DNA of 58,013 bases. It comes from Chara braunii (taxonomy: Eukaryota; Streptophyta; Charophyceae; Charales; Characeae). Location of the stretch: positions 824,738-882,750 of the forward strand of contig BFEA01000127.1 of the NCBI GenBank assembly GCA_003427395.1. The letters are read 5' to 3'. Below, in pieces: positions 42,433 to 52,823 of the stretch. A model generated the notes under the pieces. That model was not told the DNA's origin. It saw only the letters and a list, made by a program, of their open reading frames with translations, and did not search any database. The position numbers and the translations under genes were made by a program. The stretch's first letter is position 1, and the number at the start of each line of letters is the position of its first letter.

Positions 42433-42540
42433 TTAAACCACCAGTACATTTCCCAGCCATTTTTCTACAACGCAGCTGCATGGGTTTATGTCTGGTGGGA
42501 TGTATCAGGGTTCTGGTGGAATGGTTTTTTTTTTTTTTTT
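42433..42540. mobile_element. Single end of TTAA MITE
   Basis: TTAA, ACCACCAGTACATTTCCCAG and CCATTTTTCTA match the 40330 subfamily. A T-run follows at 42524-42544, and no right end is seen. Confidence 0.6.
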
Positions 42541-42544
42541 TTTT

Positions 42545-43650
42545 AATCAGGGTTCTGTTTCTTGTTTTTTGCTCTGAGGTTATTTTAAAACTTAGAAAGA
42601 ACTGCTTCTCAACTGCTAGACGTCCCGTGAATGTCACTTGTTAAATTTAAGGGCCTTTTCAATGAGGGAGCTCCCACAGCCAAGCAGCTTGGACCACTGA
42701 CAATGCCCTGTGGATACATAACGAGTGATGACAATCGTTTTTCAGCAGGAAGTGCAAGGTCATTGTTGTCGCATGATTGGTTATTACTCGATGTCAAATT
42801 TACATTCAGGGGCCCCAAGACGGTTAGTGATGGATAAATAAATGGCTTGGAAACGAAGCACAACTGGAATCGTTCTTCGGCCACAAGCTGTTTTCGTGGT
42901 GCGATGGATGGGGCTTTGTATATTTTCATTTCGAAATAACGGCGGGCGCGGCATGTTTTGAAACCCTAAAGGCAAAAAAAACATGTGCCGGCAAAGAAAC
43001 CATGCGCCAACACGAAATGACCGATTTCGGTCCAAAAGTATCCGTTGGGCATTTTCATTTTTTTTGGGTTTACCCTCTGACACCACGGCCGAGCTCTGTA
43101 AACATGACACCCGGTCTGAAACCACGGCCGTCGGTATTTCCGTTGCCTTTTCGAACTCGGTACGGTTTTCTTTGCTGACGTGTTTTTTTTTTGCCCATTC
43201 GAAGGTGACATTAACGTACTTTCCCCTTTCATTTATGTGAAATGATTACAGTATTTTGGTGCTGTATTTGTGGGTGTCAGAGTTCATAATGCAGCCGTTA
43301 AATGTGCTCCGTCTGCAAATTAGTGCTTGGGAGTCAGGCCGGGGACCCCGCTCTGATGTGGTGCTGGGTTGGTTACTTCACAGGGAAATGCGTGTTGCAA
43401 ACGTCCATTGTCTGACACCGTTCTGGCAGCGCTTGGTCACGGGCCTTTGAGTCTGTGATGACATGCCAACACACTTGGTGGTCTTTCCTTCTTTTAGTTT
43501 CCTTTCCATGTCCATGAGCTGATTAAGAACACTACTCAAACTCAAAATTTTCGTAGGCGATGAACGATTTCTCCACAAGGCTGGGGCTGTTTACTGCCGG
43601 TTTAAGAAATAGAAAAAGAGAAGGGTCCTTTATCGGAAAAGAAAAAAACA
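42545..43650. other. Unassigned sequence
   Basis: No repeat or protein recognised. Confidence 0.4.
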
Positions 43651-43714
43651 TTAAAAGAAATTCCACTGTACTTAGTATGCTGTGTATACAAGATGCATTT
43701 TACAGTTTTGGGGG

Positions 43715-43875
43715 GCGAGGTCCCTCTAGCAAAGAGGATTGGATTTAACGCCTGAATCTGGCTTTGTTTGTATAGACGTGCACTGAGTTGTGATTGATCT
43801 GCTTTTCCGCATATCTGGTCAAAACCCATCCATATTCAGGCGCTTAATCCATTCCTCGTTGCTGGCGGGACCCCT
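43715..43875. repeat. Small foldback
   Basis: GGTCCCTCTAGCAAAGAGGA then TTGGATTTAACGCCTGAAT (43719-43757) is the imperfect reverse complement of ATTCAGGCGCTTAATCCATT then CCTCGTTGCTGGCGGGACC (43834-43872). Similarity may extend weakly outward on both sides. Confidence 0.6.
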
Positions 43876-44250
43876 GCGCAGGAGAGGGATCATGGTGAGG
43901 ATATGACAGTTCAACTTGCATCCTCTCAATACCGCGGACGTTGTAGAGCCTTTCCACTGGACAATGCATGATGTCGCAGAGGAGATGGTGATGTATCTAT
44001 CTTGTGTCCTTACCAAATCCCAGACGTGGCCGAAATCTTTCCGCTGAACGCCTCGTCAAGCCAAGCTCGTAGCAAGGCAGTCAATTTTCCCTCCCTGTTC
44101 AGCAAGTGACCCATCAAAGAATGAAAGACAAATTGAAGAACTTTTTTATGAGCACTGCTATATTATTGCAAGCTTATGCAGGAATCTCTTTATGAAGTTC
44201 ATGGAGAGACTTTTTTTTTTTTTTTAATCCTCATCCTTTTTCTCATCCTC
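43876..44250. other. Unassigned sequence
   Basis: No repeat or protein recognised. A T-run lies at 44212-44225. Confidence 0.4.
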
Positions 44251-44264
44251 CTTTCAAAGAGCAA

Positions 44265-44330
44265 CAACCTTGAGATATCATCATTAAACTGATCGGCCCC
44301 AGGTAGTCGGAATTATTCTATTCTGTTCGG
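44265..44330 (-). mobile_element. SINE body fragment, minus strand
   Basis: AACCTTGAGATATCATCATT and GATCGGCCCCAGGTAGTCGG match the 3' body of the SINE family (copies at 388, 2146, 44576). The head is missing. Confidence 0.55.
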
Positions 44331-44334
44331 ACCC

Positions 44335-44515
44335 CCACTTACGGGCCCAACCCTGCACCCTAAATCACGAGGCCAATGGGGAACACACAATATACCCTTG
44401 ACTGTGAGAGTAGCTATGCTTGCACGGGTCCGCTCTATGTAGCCTTAGGAGTAGTGGGTAGGTAGATAGTGAAAGGTGTAAATAAAATAATTTGAGAGAA
44501 GATTATAGGGTAGTT
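44335..44515 (+). repeat. Retroposon 3' part
   Basis: Contains GAGGCCAATGGGGAACACAC, AGCTATGCTTGCACGGGTCC, TAGGAGTAGTGGGTAGGTAG and TTTGAGAGAAGATTATAG. The last two resemble the tail of the SINE at 15.3-15.7 kb. Confidence 0.5.
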
Positions 44516-44575
44516 TTTCGAAGTAAAAAAAGGAGAAATAAAGGTTTGAAAAAAAAAAGAAAGTACCAACTGGCT

Positions 44576-44724
44576 TAAGTCAGTTGGTACACCCATGAAC
44601 TGTTGAAATACAGACCTATGTTTGAATCCAGCTGGAACGGACTCATTCTGAATAGCCTAGGGCTGGTCAGTTCGACAATGATATCTCAAGACGGGCACCC
44701 TTTTTTTTTTTTTTTTTTTTTTTG
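44576..44724 (+). mobile_element. tRNA-derived SINE with T-run
   Basis: Plus strand: TTAAGTCAGTTGGTACACCC (A box), TGTTTGAATCCAGC (B box), ATTCTGAATAGCCTAGGGCT, GACAATGATATCTCAAG, then CACCC and about 23 T. It is the best-preserved copy of the family and matches 55488-55634. Confidence 0.7.
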
Positions 44725-45900
44725 AAAGGGTAAAAGGAGATAATACTGAAAGAGGGAATTAAAAAAGATCAGTCAACTGGATTTAGTTGTTCTCAATAAA
44801 CTAGTGCACCGATTTGTCGGATCCCCAAATGGTGCTGTATACTGCACGCCATTTTCAAAAGATTGGCTGAATGGTCTGCCATGGGTTAGTTGAGGGATTT
44901 CGGAACTTTAATATAATTAATTAATAATATCCATCTTGCTCAGAGAAGACCAGGTGCTACATGATATACTGCCGATGAGTGGGTACTTCATGTAAGGGAC
45001 TCTGGACCCGACTTTGAGTCATATTAATTGAGAAAAGGAGGAAGGGGGGAGAGGGGGGGGGGGGATCCACCTCGCTCTTGGACTCCTGGGCCGTAACACG
45101 AAACCTAGCATGCTACCGCCCTAAGCCCAAGGAAACCTACATGACAGTTGGTGTTACATCACCCTAATAATATCCAACACCCACTTCCTACATTTTCTGG
45201 CCCTTTTAGTATTTACTATTTAGCCGTAAAAAAATATTGATGTCAGATCTTACCAGATTGCACCCTGGTCATAACACTTTATTAGGAATTAGGGACACTG
45301 CACAAGGAATTAGGGATTGCAAAAGGATCCCAAACTTTAATACAAGGGGCTACAGTTATGTGAGCCACTGCTTTCTTCCCCCAAACACAATGCACCTTGA
45401 TCATGAATCTGGCTCCCTTCCTGCCCCGGTGCCGTGATGATGAGGGTACCTTTTGTTGCGGGGAAGAGGGTAGGTGGTTACACACTTCCGTAGATCAGTT
45501 AAATGCTGGGCTGACAGATTTGCCTGCCTACAGTTGTAAGAGTGCATCGACTGACAGGTCTACAGGTTTCATGTCCATTCTACTAGAAGTTCATGTCATT
45601 ACATCATTGTAGCCATCAATTGTTAGGAATGAATGAGGAATGAATGGCAAGAAGATGTGTGTTTCCAGTTGAGTGTGGGATGGTGCCTAAGCCAAACTGA
45701 CATCTGTTTTACAGACAAGGAAGCTGTCCACTGTCATCTTACCCTTTTTTTAAATTTTTTTTGGGAGGAGATCCTCACTGTCATCTTACCCTCAACAGGC
45801 CACATGCGGATTTTACACAGGAAAATGAAAATGGATGAAAGATCGCAGGGTAAGGTCACCTATATTTATCAAACTGTGTCACCCAGCTTCAGGCAAGGGG
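44725..45900. other. Unassigned sequence
   Basis: A G-rich run lies at 45047-45063. CACTGTCATCTTACCCT occurs twice (45728 and 45775). No gene. Confidence 0.4.
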
Positions 45901-46036
45901 CATATGGCTTCCATATTACAGTGACCGGGGACCTGTGTTCGTGAACCTAAGGCTTTCTACTGAGGGTGAGACAATGATTGGGGGGTGTAGTTTGGACAAC
46001 ATGATTTGTTGGCCTCGTTTCCTTCTTTCCCCCAAG

Positions 46037-46039
<3 letters not shown>

Positions 46040-46102
<63 letters not shown>

Positions 46103-46111
46103 CACACACAC

Positions 46112-46178
<67 letters not shown>
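46040..46178. repeat. (CT)n(CA)n compound microsatellite
   Basis: About 58 bases of CT directly followed by about 78 bases of CA with one G interruption. Ser-Leu and Thr-His frames here are artefacts. Confidence 0.95.
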
Positions 46179-46179
<1 letters not shown>

Positions 46180-46199
46180 ACAAAGGCTTCTTACCCTTG

Positions 46200-46670
46200 T
46201 TGATCTACACTATGGCAAGTGGTATAGCTCTGCTATGCAATGTTGTGTATAGTTCTTTGAGTGGTTGTCCACAGATACTGGCTGTAATAGCAACAGAGGA
46301 CTACAAGTCACTTTTCTGAGTGGTGGTGTCCCTCTTCTCAGTTTCACTAAAACCTGACACTAAAAGCCTTTTCTTGTTTCCCTGCTGTGTTGGATTTGCT
46401 GCAGAGGAAATCAAGGATAGAGTGACTAGTGCACGGTCTGGGAAATCAAAAGATCGGTATGTGTCCACCTGACACGGAACCAGAAGTTTTTTCCCCCCTT
46501 TTCCATGTGCCAGTTTCCTATCTTTTTGCCTTAATGTAAATGCTTTCAATTTTTCTCTCGTCTCTGTTCCCACTCCTGGTTGGGGTTTGTATCCCAAGAT
46601 TCCAGACCATTTTTTGTGCCACAGATGATCTGCCATCTCATCTCATTTCCTGCACATTGGTAAGCCTTGG
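46200..46670. other. Unassigned sequence
   Basis: No repeat or protein recognised. Confidence 0.4.
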
Positions 46671-46674
46671 GAAA

Positions 46675-46783
46675 GGTCGCCTTATCTATCTATCGGTAGC
46701 GGTATGGCTCGCTGGCTGAGGAGCACAAGGTCACCTTATCTATCTATCGGTAGCAGTATGACTCGCTGGTTAAGGAGTGCAAT
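46675..46783. repeat. Tandem duplication, 54-base unit
   Basis: Two units with CCTTATCTATCTATCGGTAG and TGGCTCGCTGGCTGAGGAG, differing at several sites. Confidence 0.85.
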
Positions 46784-46939
46784 GAAGGAACCTCTGTGGC
46801 CAGCCTCCAGCCATGCCCATCTCCGTTAGGCCTGGGCTTGCCACCTATGTCTTCACATGCTGCTATAGCGAACCTATATCTGTGTGAAAGTTCGTAAATG
46901 TCTGTTTCACAACCACAGAGACAAACACACAGAGTCGTG

Positions 46940-47065
46940 CTTTTTTTTTGGTGGAGTTGTGTGTAGCGAACATTAGAACACACACGCAGAGCTGATGAGC
47001 TGGTGAAAGCCTGATGAAACAGTCTGGCGCAGTCATACTTTTCTTTTTGGAGTTGTGTATACTGC
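46940..47065 (+). repeat. Hammerhead-like repeat, copy F
   Basis: Plus strand: GAGTCGTGC..GGAGTTGTGTGTAG, then CTGATGA, GCTGG-TGAAAG-CCTGAT, GAAACAGTCTGGCGCAGTC, then GGAGTTGTGTATAC. It is the same tandem unit as at 41.4-41.56 kb, in opposite orientation. Helix II is imperfect. Confidence 0.45.
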
Positions 47066-47104
47066 CCAACATTGTTTGCACGGAGTGGAGAATGCTTCGG
47101 ATAA

Positions 47105-47347
47105 GTGTGGACTCAGCAACAGGCGGCCCAAGGCCAAGTTATCCTACCGATAGTAAGATACGCCGATGATATTGTTGTTCTTCACAAGGCTCGAAGAAAT
47201 GTTCACGGCGCTAATGGTTCCTACCACAATGGTGTATGGGAAACGGAATTTGTCCAACATAGTGACCCCCCCGACGCACCTACTCCCCAAACTTGGTGGA
47301 TGGTGCTTAGTGTAACGGACACTGTAACCATTACACTATCCCCTTAA
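47105..47347 (+). pseudogene. Possible reverse transcriptase fragment (YADD)
   Basis: The frame contains VRYADDIVVLHKARR, which has the shape of reverse-transcriptase motif 5 (YADD with flanking hydrophobics) in LINE, group II intron and related enzymes. Only about 20 residues look RT-like; upstream residues do not resemble the preceding RT motifs and the remainder is unrecognised. It may be a small remnant of a retroelement or chance. It lies about 80 bases downstream of a hammerhead-like repeat, which is suggestive because Penelope-like retroelements carry hammerhead motifs. The frame start is arbitrary. Confidence 0.3.
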
Positions 47348-47770
47348 TCAGGGCTTATGCTCCACTTTTGCCTGTTCTTCATTTCTGGCCACGGATTGTG
47401 GGGCATCCAAATCAGGAGATGCCTCGGGTGACAGAGGAGCTTGGAAAAGGTGATTGATTATATACCCGAGTGAGAATGAGAGAGACTATTAGAGTTGAAA
47501 TCTGTCGAAATGAGATCAACTACTTCACCCGGAAAACACGAATGTACGTTACTATGTTCTATTCAACTTACCTCTGAAAAGTGGGTTCTCAGAGAAATAG
47601 CTGTTTTTTTTCCGAAAAGAACTTGCGGTCAGGTGGAACATATGTTAGTTGTGTTCAAAATTTTGCACAGGTTTATTTTTCAAGAAAATCTGAAATTCCG
47701 AAACGACAAAGAATTTTTGCGTGAGTGTCATGTCGAGAAAAAAAATAAAATGACTAACAAGAATAAACAT
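47348..47770. other. Unassigned sequence
   Basis: No repeat or recognisable protein. Confidence 0.4.
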
Positions 47771-47771
47771 G

Positions 47772-47985
47772 GACCCCGCGTACGTTGTATTTAAGTACAA
47801 CGTACCCTGCGTACGTTTTATATACCCCGTACGTTGTATTTAAGTACAACGTACCCCGCGTACGTTTTATATCTGGTTAAGACAGTAGTGGATATACCCC
47901 GTTGTATTTAATAAACGAAGAATTTTTGCCCGAATAGAACATACGTTGTATTTAAGTACAATATACCCAGCGTACGTTTTATATC
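47772..47985. repeat. Tandem array of short hairpins
   Basis: TACGTTGTA-TTTAAG-TACAACGTA (9-bp stem) occurs at 47781-47804 and 47830-47853, with a variant at 47942-47965 and a partial at about 47899. The hairpins are separated by CCC.GCGTACGTTTTATA. The flanking TATCTGGTTAAGAC.GTAGTGGATA is also repeated (47869 and 47980). Confidence 0.85.
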
Positions 47986-47989
47986 TGGT

Positions 47990-48170
47990 TAAGACGGTAG
48001 TGGATAAGATGATAGGCCTTAAATCTCAGATTAGAGCTCTTGGAAGAGATTAGGTTTGATGTAACCAGGACAGGATTGCAGTATTGATTGGATCCAAATT
48101 GGGAGATGTATCAGTATCATGGAAGAGCTAGTAAAAGGTGACCCTTTGCATGTGCACGCGCGCGCGCGTG

Positions 48171-48217
<47 letters not shown>

Positions 48218-48540
48218 ATCTGCCAAGATTGTCTGCATATGTACCTGAGTGAGTGCTTCCAGTAGAGTCCTGACAAAGCGTGCTTGTGGAAGCCATAGGT
48301 GGCTCATAAGTCCTGACACAGACCTACATAACTAGGATTTTGGATTAGAGAGAGCTTTGCAGTGGTTCAGTTTTTATGTCGGGGGTGAACCAAAACAATT
48401 GGCTTGGATTTTGTAATCTGTGCAACAAATTGGTTTCGCTTTTAGGTTGACTTTATGGAACTTTATGCTTGTATAGGCTGCGGGATTTTCTGAGATCGCG
48501 TTTTACAGTGTTATGCATGGGCAGAATCTAGACCAGGAAT
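47990..48540. repeat. Unassigned, with CG and GA microsatellites
   Basis: A short alternating CGCGCGCG (48157-48167) is followed by GA repeats at 48174-48215. The rest is unassigned. Confidence 0.6.
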
Positions 48541-48542
48541 GT

Positions 48543-48987
48543 GAATACTCCCGCAATCATTACGGGGCTCGCCACACCACTGTCGAAAATGCAATTTTCG
48601 ATAGTTTCTCGTCGCCACACAGCCTTTGGAAAATGAAGATGGGAAAAAACTTTGCTAGTTGTCAGAGAAATCTTCTCGGCACATCCTTTCGAAAGTAGTT
48701 CCATCCCCAGCCTGCAACTGCAACGTTTCAACAGTCCTCTTGGCTATCGAGCGCTCATCGGAATTTGGTGAATCGTCCCGAGGTTGGGACAGCCGAACGC
48801 TTGTCTGTTTCGGGCTTGCGTTCACGAGTTCGGGCATTCAACAGTGCTGTAAGGCAAAAGGGAGGGAGAGCTGTCGAAGCAGCGGCTGTCTAATTTTTTC
48901 TGACAGTTGTCGATTTTTTTTAGGATTTTGACAGCGGTGTGGCGAGCCCCTATATCTTAAGAGGTAAAATTCTGTTTGGGAGTATTC
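48543..48987. mobile_element. 445-base TIR element, family 3
   Basis: Inverted ends GAATACTCCC and GGGAGTATTC, with a second, longer inverted block GGGGCTCGCCACACC (48564-48578) and GGTGTGGCGAGCCCC (48936-48950). Inside are a hairpin GTCGAAAATGC/GCAATTTTCGAT and no transposase frame. No clear target duplication. It is distinct from the TTAA family. Confidence 0.75.
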
Positions 48988-49166
48988 AAGAACACAGGTG
49001 GTGAAGTGACAAATGCTGTGGGATGTTACTTGAGAAAATTGACAGAGCTGAGGGCAGGTAAGGAGAGTACAACAAGTGTTCTGGCCTGGTTGCTTTAGAA
49101 AGTAAGGAACAGCTAAACTACCATTGAATGCAGGGTAGGCAGACTTGACTAAACCTACCATTTCCT

Positions 49167-49373
49167 ATAAACCACGAGTGCTTAGGAGCCACTTGTGCCT
49201 GGGGCCCAAAATCCCCTGTGTGGCAGTGCGTGCCAACAAAAAAACGAGCCGGCGCAAGCCTCGTTTTGGCTGGTGCCACCTGACATTTTCCTCTGGCTGC
49301 CGATCCTCAAATATTGCGGCAGCATGCAAGGTACGTTGGAGAAAAGTGGCTGGGAAATGTATTGGTGGTTTAA
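49167..49373. mobile_element. TTAA-type MITE, copy
   Basis: Left end ACCACGAGTGCTTAGGAGCC with ATAA in place of TTAA; right end TGTATTGGTGGT then TTAA. 207 bases. Interior GGCTGGTGCCACC hairpin remnant and CAAATATTGCGGCAGCATGC typical of the family. Confidence 0.75.
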
Positions 49374-49439
49374 CTACCACCACATCCGAGCCTCTGTTTT
49401 CCGAGGCGAATTGCGCTGCTTGCCAAAGAAGAAAAAGAA

Positions 49440-49572
49440 TGGACCACCTCAGGTGTGAGATCATCTCTTTGGCTAGCGGCACCAGCCATTCTGGTCTGGT
49501 CGCATGGATTCCCGAAGGTTGTGGCGATTGTATTTGCCCAGCTATTCGGTTTGCCTGGGTTGTAGTTGTGTT
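49440..49572. mobile_element. Degraded MITE interior
   Basis: GGCTAGCGGCACCAGCCATT, CTGGTCTGGTCGCATGGATT and CCCGAAGGTTGTGGCG resemble family interiors, and it lies between two complete copies. No ends are preserved. Confidence 0.4.
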
Positions 49573-49816
49573 TTAAATAATCAGTATGTTTCCCAGCTAG
49601 AAAATCAAAGTGTCGGTGTGCATGCGGCTGTGACTCTCGGGAACTACCAGGGCACCGTTTGGTGGCCCATCCATTCAGGCAAACCGGGTTGCGTGTGAGG
49701 CCTGTTTTGCCTGGATGGATAGCCAGCATAGCAGCGCCCCGGAACTTCCCGAGGGATGCACCAGCATGCATGCTGTGACTTCGATTTTCTAGCTGGCATC
49801 TGTACTGGTGGTTTAA
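49573..49816. mobile_element. TTAA-flanked MITE, foldback subfamily
   Basis: Starts TTAA then ATAATCAGTATGTTTCCCAG, ends ATCTGTACTGGTGGT then TTAA. CTAGAAAATC/GATTTTCTAG continues the pairing inward, and the interior GGTTGCGTG..GCCTGTTTTGCCTGGATGG resembles the copy at 40330-40567. Confidence 0.8.
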
Positions 49817-50203
49817 AACTGATTTTTTCTTTTTATGAAATGAAATCGGGCCAGGATGACAGGCCCTCGGATGCATTTGGTCAGTAGAGGCGCGATCAGA
49901 TACATCGAGAAGTATTTTGCGGTGTGAGGGTAGCCAGATGCTCAGAATTTTCAGCTTTTTGGCCTGGCCCAGTCTCGTGTAATTGAAAAAAAAATCTCAG
50001 TTTCATGAAGTGGTAGTTAAAATGGTTTTTTGGTGAAGGCCTGTCAAGGGTAAGGAGTTTGGACAGCGTGACCTGAATCTCGATTGCATCGTGCTTATCC
50101 CTATTATGCCCTCGCTGTGCCAACTCGCCTCGTTCAGTATGATCAGCAGGCTTGGTCGGTAGCTCGTGAACAAGAGTCCCGAGAGTACATAACATCCAAG
50201 GGC

Positions 50204-50990
50204 CGGACCAGAAATGCGTTTGATGAGCTTGGGCCCCAGCCAAGCGGGAAAATCCAGCTGTGTACTACGAGCCCTCTCTTTCGATGTATGTGTCGGGTTT
50301 GACGTATACACCATGGACAGTATTCTGCCTGTTGGTGTATATGACTAGTAATATTAGCTTTTGTGATAAATGCCACAAATCCTGTGATAAGTGGGCTTAG
50401 GTCAGTCGTTCCCTCGTCAGTCTCCGAGAGGATTCAAGTGGTGTCATGACTATTTACTGTCTAAGGATCCTCAAGGCACCCATGAGAGGCAATTGCTTTG
50501 TCGAAAGCTGATAACTTATCGCTAAGGAAATGACTGCCTGGTCGATTAGTTGCTGTGTGATGGCTTATCTACTCAGGGTGCGACATCATTGCACATCCCT
50601 ATGGTTGGTGTTGGGCAGTAGAGGTCCAAGCCACACTGGGCGCACATGACCATCTTGTGGGTTTCAAAATTCTGATCGTAGAGCCACCAGTGCTTCAGGC
50701 CGCTTTTTCCTCAGGTCGATTTCCACCGCATGGTGAGTTTTGCGGAAATGACACTGGCTCAAACTTCTTTTGCCTTCGCTGGTGTGAATGGCTGTTTGAA
50801 TTCTTTAGGCCGAGCCCTGGAAGCTGCAGCACGTTAATGGTCGAGGCAGAGAGATTTGGCTGGGAATGTACTCATGGTTTAAGGCTATATGCCCAGAAGG
50901 TTCCATATATGTACTGACTTCACACAGCTGTCCACCCGTTGTGGTGTAGAGTTCATGTTACCCATGATTGAACAGAACGCATTGCGTGGG
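50204..50990. repeat. Segmental duplication, unit A
   Basis: From AGAAATGCGTTTGATGAGCT onward it matches unit B at 50998-51590: TACGAGCCCTCTCTTTCGAT, ATCCTCAAGGCACCCATG, GACTGCCTGGTCGATTAG and AGAGGTCCAAGCCACACTGG are shared. It includes a MITE present in both units. Confidence 0.8.
50679..50882. mobile_element. TTAA-type MITE in duplication unit A
   Basis: Left end GCCACCAGTGCTTCAGGCC (TTAA mutated to TAGA), right end GTACTCATGGT then TTAA. 204 bases, diverged. Confidence 0.65.
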
Positions 50991-50997
50991 GCTGGTC

Positions 50998-51590
50998 AGA
51001 AATGCTTTTGATGAGCTTGGGCCCAAGCCAAGCAGAGAATCCGGGTGTGTGCTACGAGCCCTCTCTTTCGATGTATGTGGTGGGCTTGACTTATACGCCA
51101 TGGGAAAGTATTTTGCCTGTTGGCGTAAATTACTAGCAATAGCTTTTGCGATAAATGGTGCAGAGCCTGTGATCAGTGGCTATTGAGCCTGTGATCAGTG
51201 GCTATTGACTTTCTGAGTCTACGAGAGGATTATATCGGTGTCATGGCTATTGACCTTCTAACAATCCTCAAGGCACCCATGGGAGGCAACTGCTTTGTCG
51301 AAACCGGATAAATTATCGCCAGGGAAACGACTGCCTGGTCGATTAGTCGCAGTGTGATGGCTTATCCACTCAAGGTCTGACATGATTGCACGGAGTAGAG
51401 GTCCGAGCCACACTGGCCGCACATGACCACCTCGAGGGTTTCAAAATTCTGATCATAAAACCACCAGTACTTCCGGCCACTTCTTCATGAGGGCGATTTC
51501 CGCCACATGCTGAGGTTTGCTGAATCATGCAGGCTCAAAATTATTTTGCCTTCACTGGTGTGAACGACTGTTTGAATTCTTTAGGCCAAG
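50998..51590. repeat. Segmental duplication, unit B
   Basis: A diverged copy of unit A, cut off at about 51590 where LTR-retrotransposon sequence begins. A small extra duplication, AGCCTGTGATCAGTGGCTAT, occurs at 51165-51206. Confidence 0.8.
51456..51590. mobile_element. Truncated MITE in duplication unit B
   Basis: The left end ACCACCAGTACTTCCGGCC and an interior matching the MITE in unit A to TTTGAATTCTTTAGGCC. The right end is lost at the retrotransposon junction. Confidence 0.7.
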
Positions 51591-52265
51591 GGTTTTGCCG
51601 ACGTTGCAGATCCCTCAATCATCGTCCGTTCGGCGAGTTGTGACCATCGCCGGTAGCCTTGGGACGACGGAAATCGATTGCCATGGACATCACCGGGTCG
51701 TTCCCCAAGCAGAGGTCCGGCGTGTATGGGATTTTCAGTGGGCAATAGACTCAGGAAGCTCGCCGTGTTTTTGCCTTGTCGCTATCACGCCAAGGCGCAG
51801 GAGTTGGCCAAGGTTCTTTACGCCGGTTGGATTCGCACCAAAGATTAACGCAAGGAGATCGTTTGCAACCGCGACACCCGGTTCATGTACGACTATTGGG
51901 TTGGTCTCGCCAAGCGATGGGGCTCATCTCTCAAGCTGAGTTCAACTCACCACCTTCAGACTGATGGTCAAACGGAGAGAGCGTATCAAACCGCACAGGT
52001 TCTTCACACTCTCATCTGCCCTGATCAAAAGGATTGGGTTGAGCGGTTGCCAGACGTTTCGTTGGCATACAACTCATCTATTCATCCGACTATTGGGATT
52101 TTGCCCTTTGACTTTGAGCATGGCTCACTGGTCACATCACGGTTGGACACTATCATCCCGCGGACGGCCCAGAGCGACGACCACCTTGCCTTCATTCGAA
52201 GGATGCAAAAGCTCCTTGTCAAGGCACGGAACCAGATGTCGAAGACGCAACAGCGGATGAGCTGA
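51591..52265 (+). pseudogene. Ty3/gypsy integrase, broken
   Basis: Integrase of an LTR retrotransposon, which joins the element's DNA to the host chromosome. In one frame MDITGSFP (about 51681) resembles the first catalytic-Asp segment. In another, NRDTRF (about 51870) is the second-Asp motif, and TDGQTER (about 51960) is the third motif with the catalytic Glu. The segment 51885-52265 is the best-preserved frame (126 residues) and continues to LAYNSSIHPTIG and PFDF, as usual in gypsy integrases. Upstream parts are split by frameshifts, and protease, RT and RNase H are absent, so the element is 5'-truncated at about 51590. A stop follows KTQQRMS at 52265. It cannot be functional. Confidence 0.8.
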
Positions 52266-52269
52266 CAAG

Positions 52270-52810
52270 CCAATCGCTAACCCGTTCCGTGCAGGCGACC
52301 TCGTTTTGGTCTCCTCTGTGGAGTTTATCCTGGAGCAAGACATCTCTCGTAAGCTGCTTCCGAAATGCATGGGGCCTTGGTGCACTGAGTGTCCGCCAGC
52401 GACGCACCGGATGGACCCTCGTTTGTGATTGAGGTGCCTGCCCACTTGCAAGCGCTTCTTCCCAAATGGATGGTCTTTCATTGTTCTAAGTTGGCTCCTT
52501 TCATTTTGGCAAAAACGAGACGATTTTCCCGGGCGACGATCGCAAGATTCTCCTTCTATGGATGACTTTCAGGAGGTTGGCGATGTCATTTCGCAGTGGA
52601 ACTACGGCAACAACCGGACCAAATACTTGAAGCATAAGGCTCACCGTTGGTTGACCCGTGCGGAACTGCAGGCTAGGAGCCCCGATGCTCTCACACGTTA
52701 TGAACGCCAGCAGCAAGGCAAAAAGACATCTTCGGCTCGAGGCCGTGCTCACGTCCAAGTTCCACCCTCGAATCGTCAGCTTCACCCTCGCCCGAGCTGG
52801 GCTTCATAAG
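52270..52810 (+). pseudogene. Integrase C-terminus and chromodomain-like remnant
   Basis: Continuation of pol in several frames. One frame has FVIEVPAHLQALLPKWMVFH, typical of the region after the integrase core. Another (52429-52809) has VGDVISQWNYGNN and HRWLTRAELQARSPDALTRY, resembling a chromodomain-type end (a hydrophobic strand plus a WL.RAEL helix). This fits a chromovirus. Frameshifts separate the parts. It ends a few bases before the polypurine tract. Confidence 0.6.
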
Positions 52811-52823
52811 GAGAGGGGGGGGG
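52808..52823 (+). promoter_or_regulatory. Polypurine tract
   Basis: AAGGAGAGGGGGGGGG directly precedes TGTTGCATGC, the likely LTR start. It primes plus-strand synthesis in LTR elements. Confidence 0.75.

Noticed and set aside
45916-46203. Arg-Glu and Ser-Leu repeat proteins
   Set aside because: Translation of CT/CA microsatellite in several frames.
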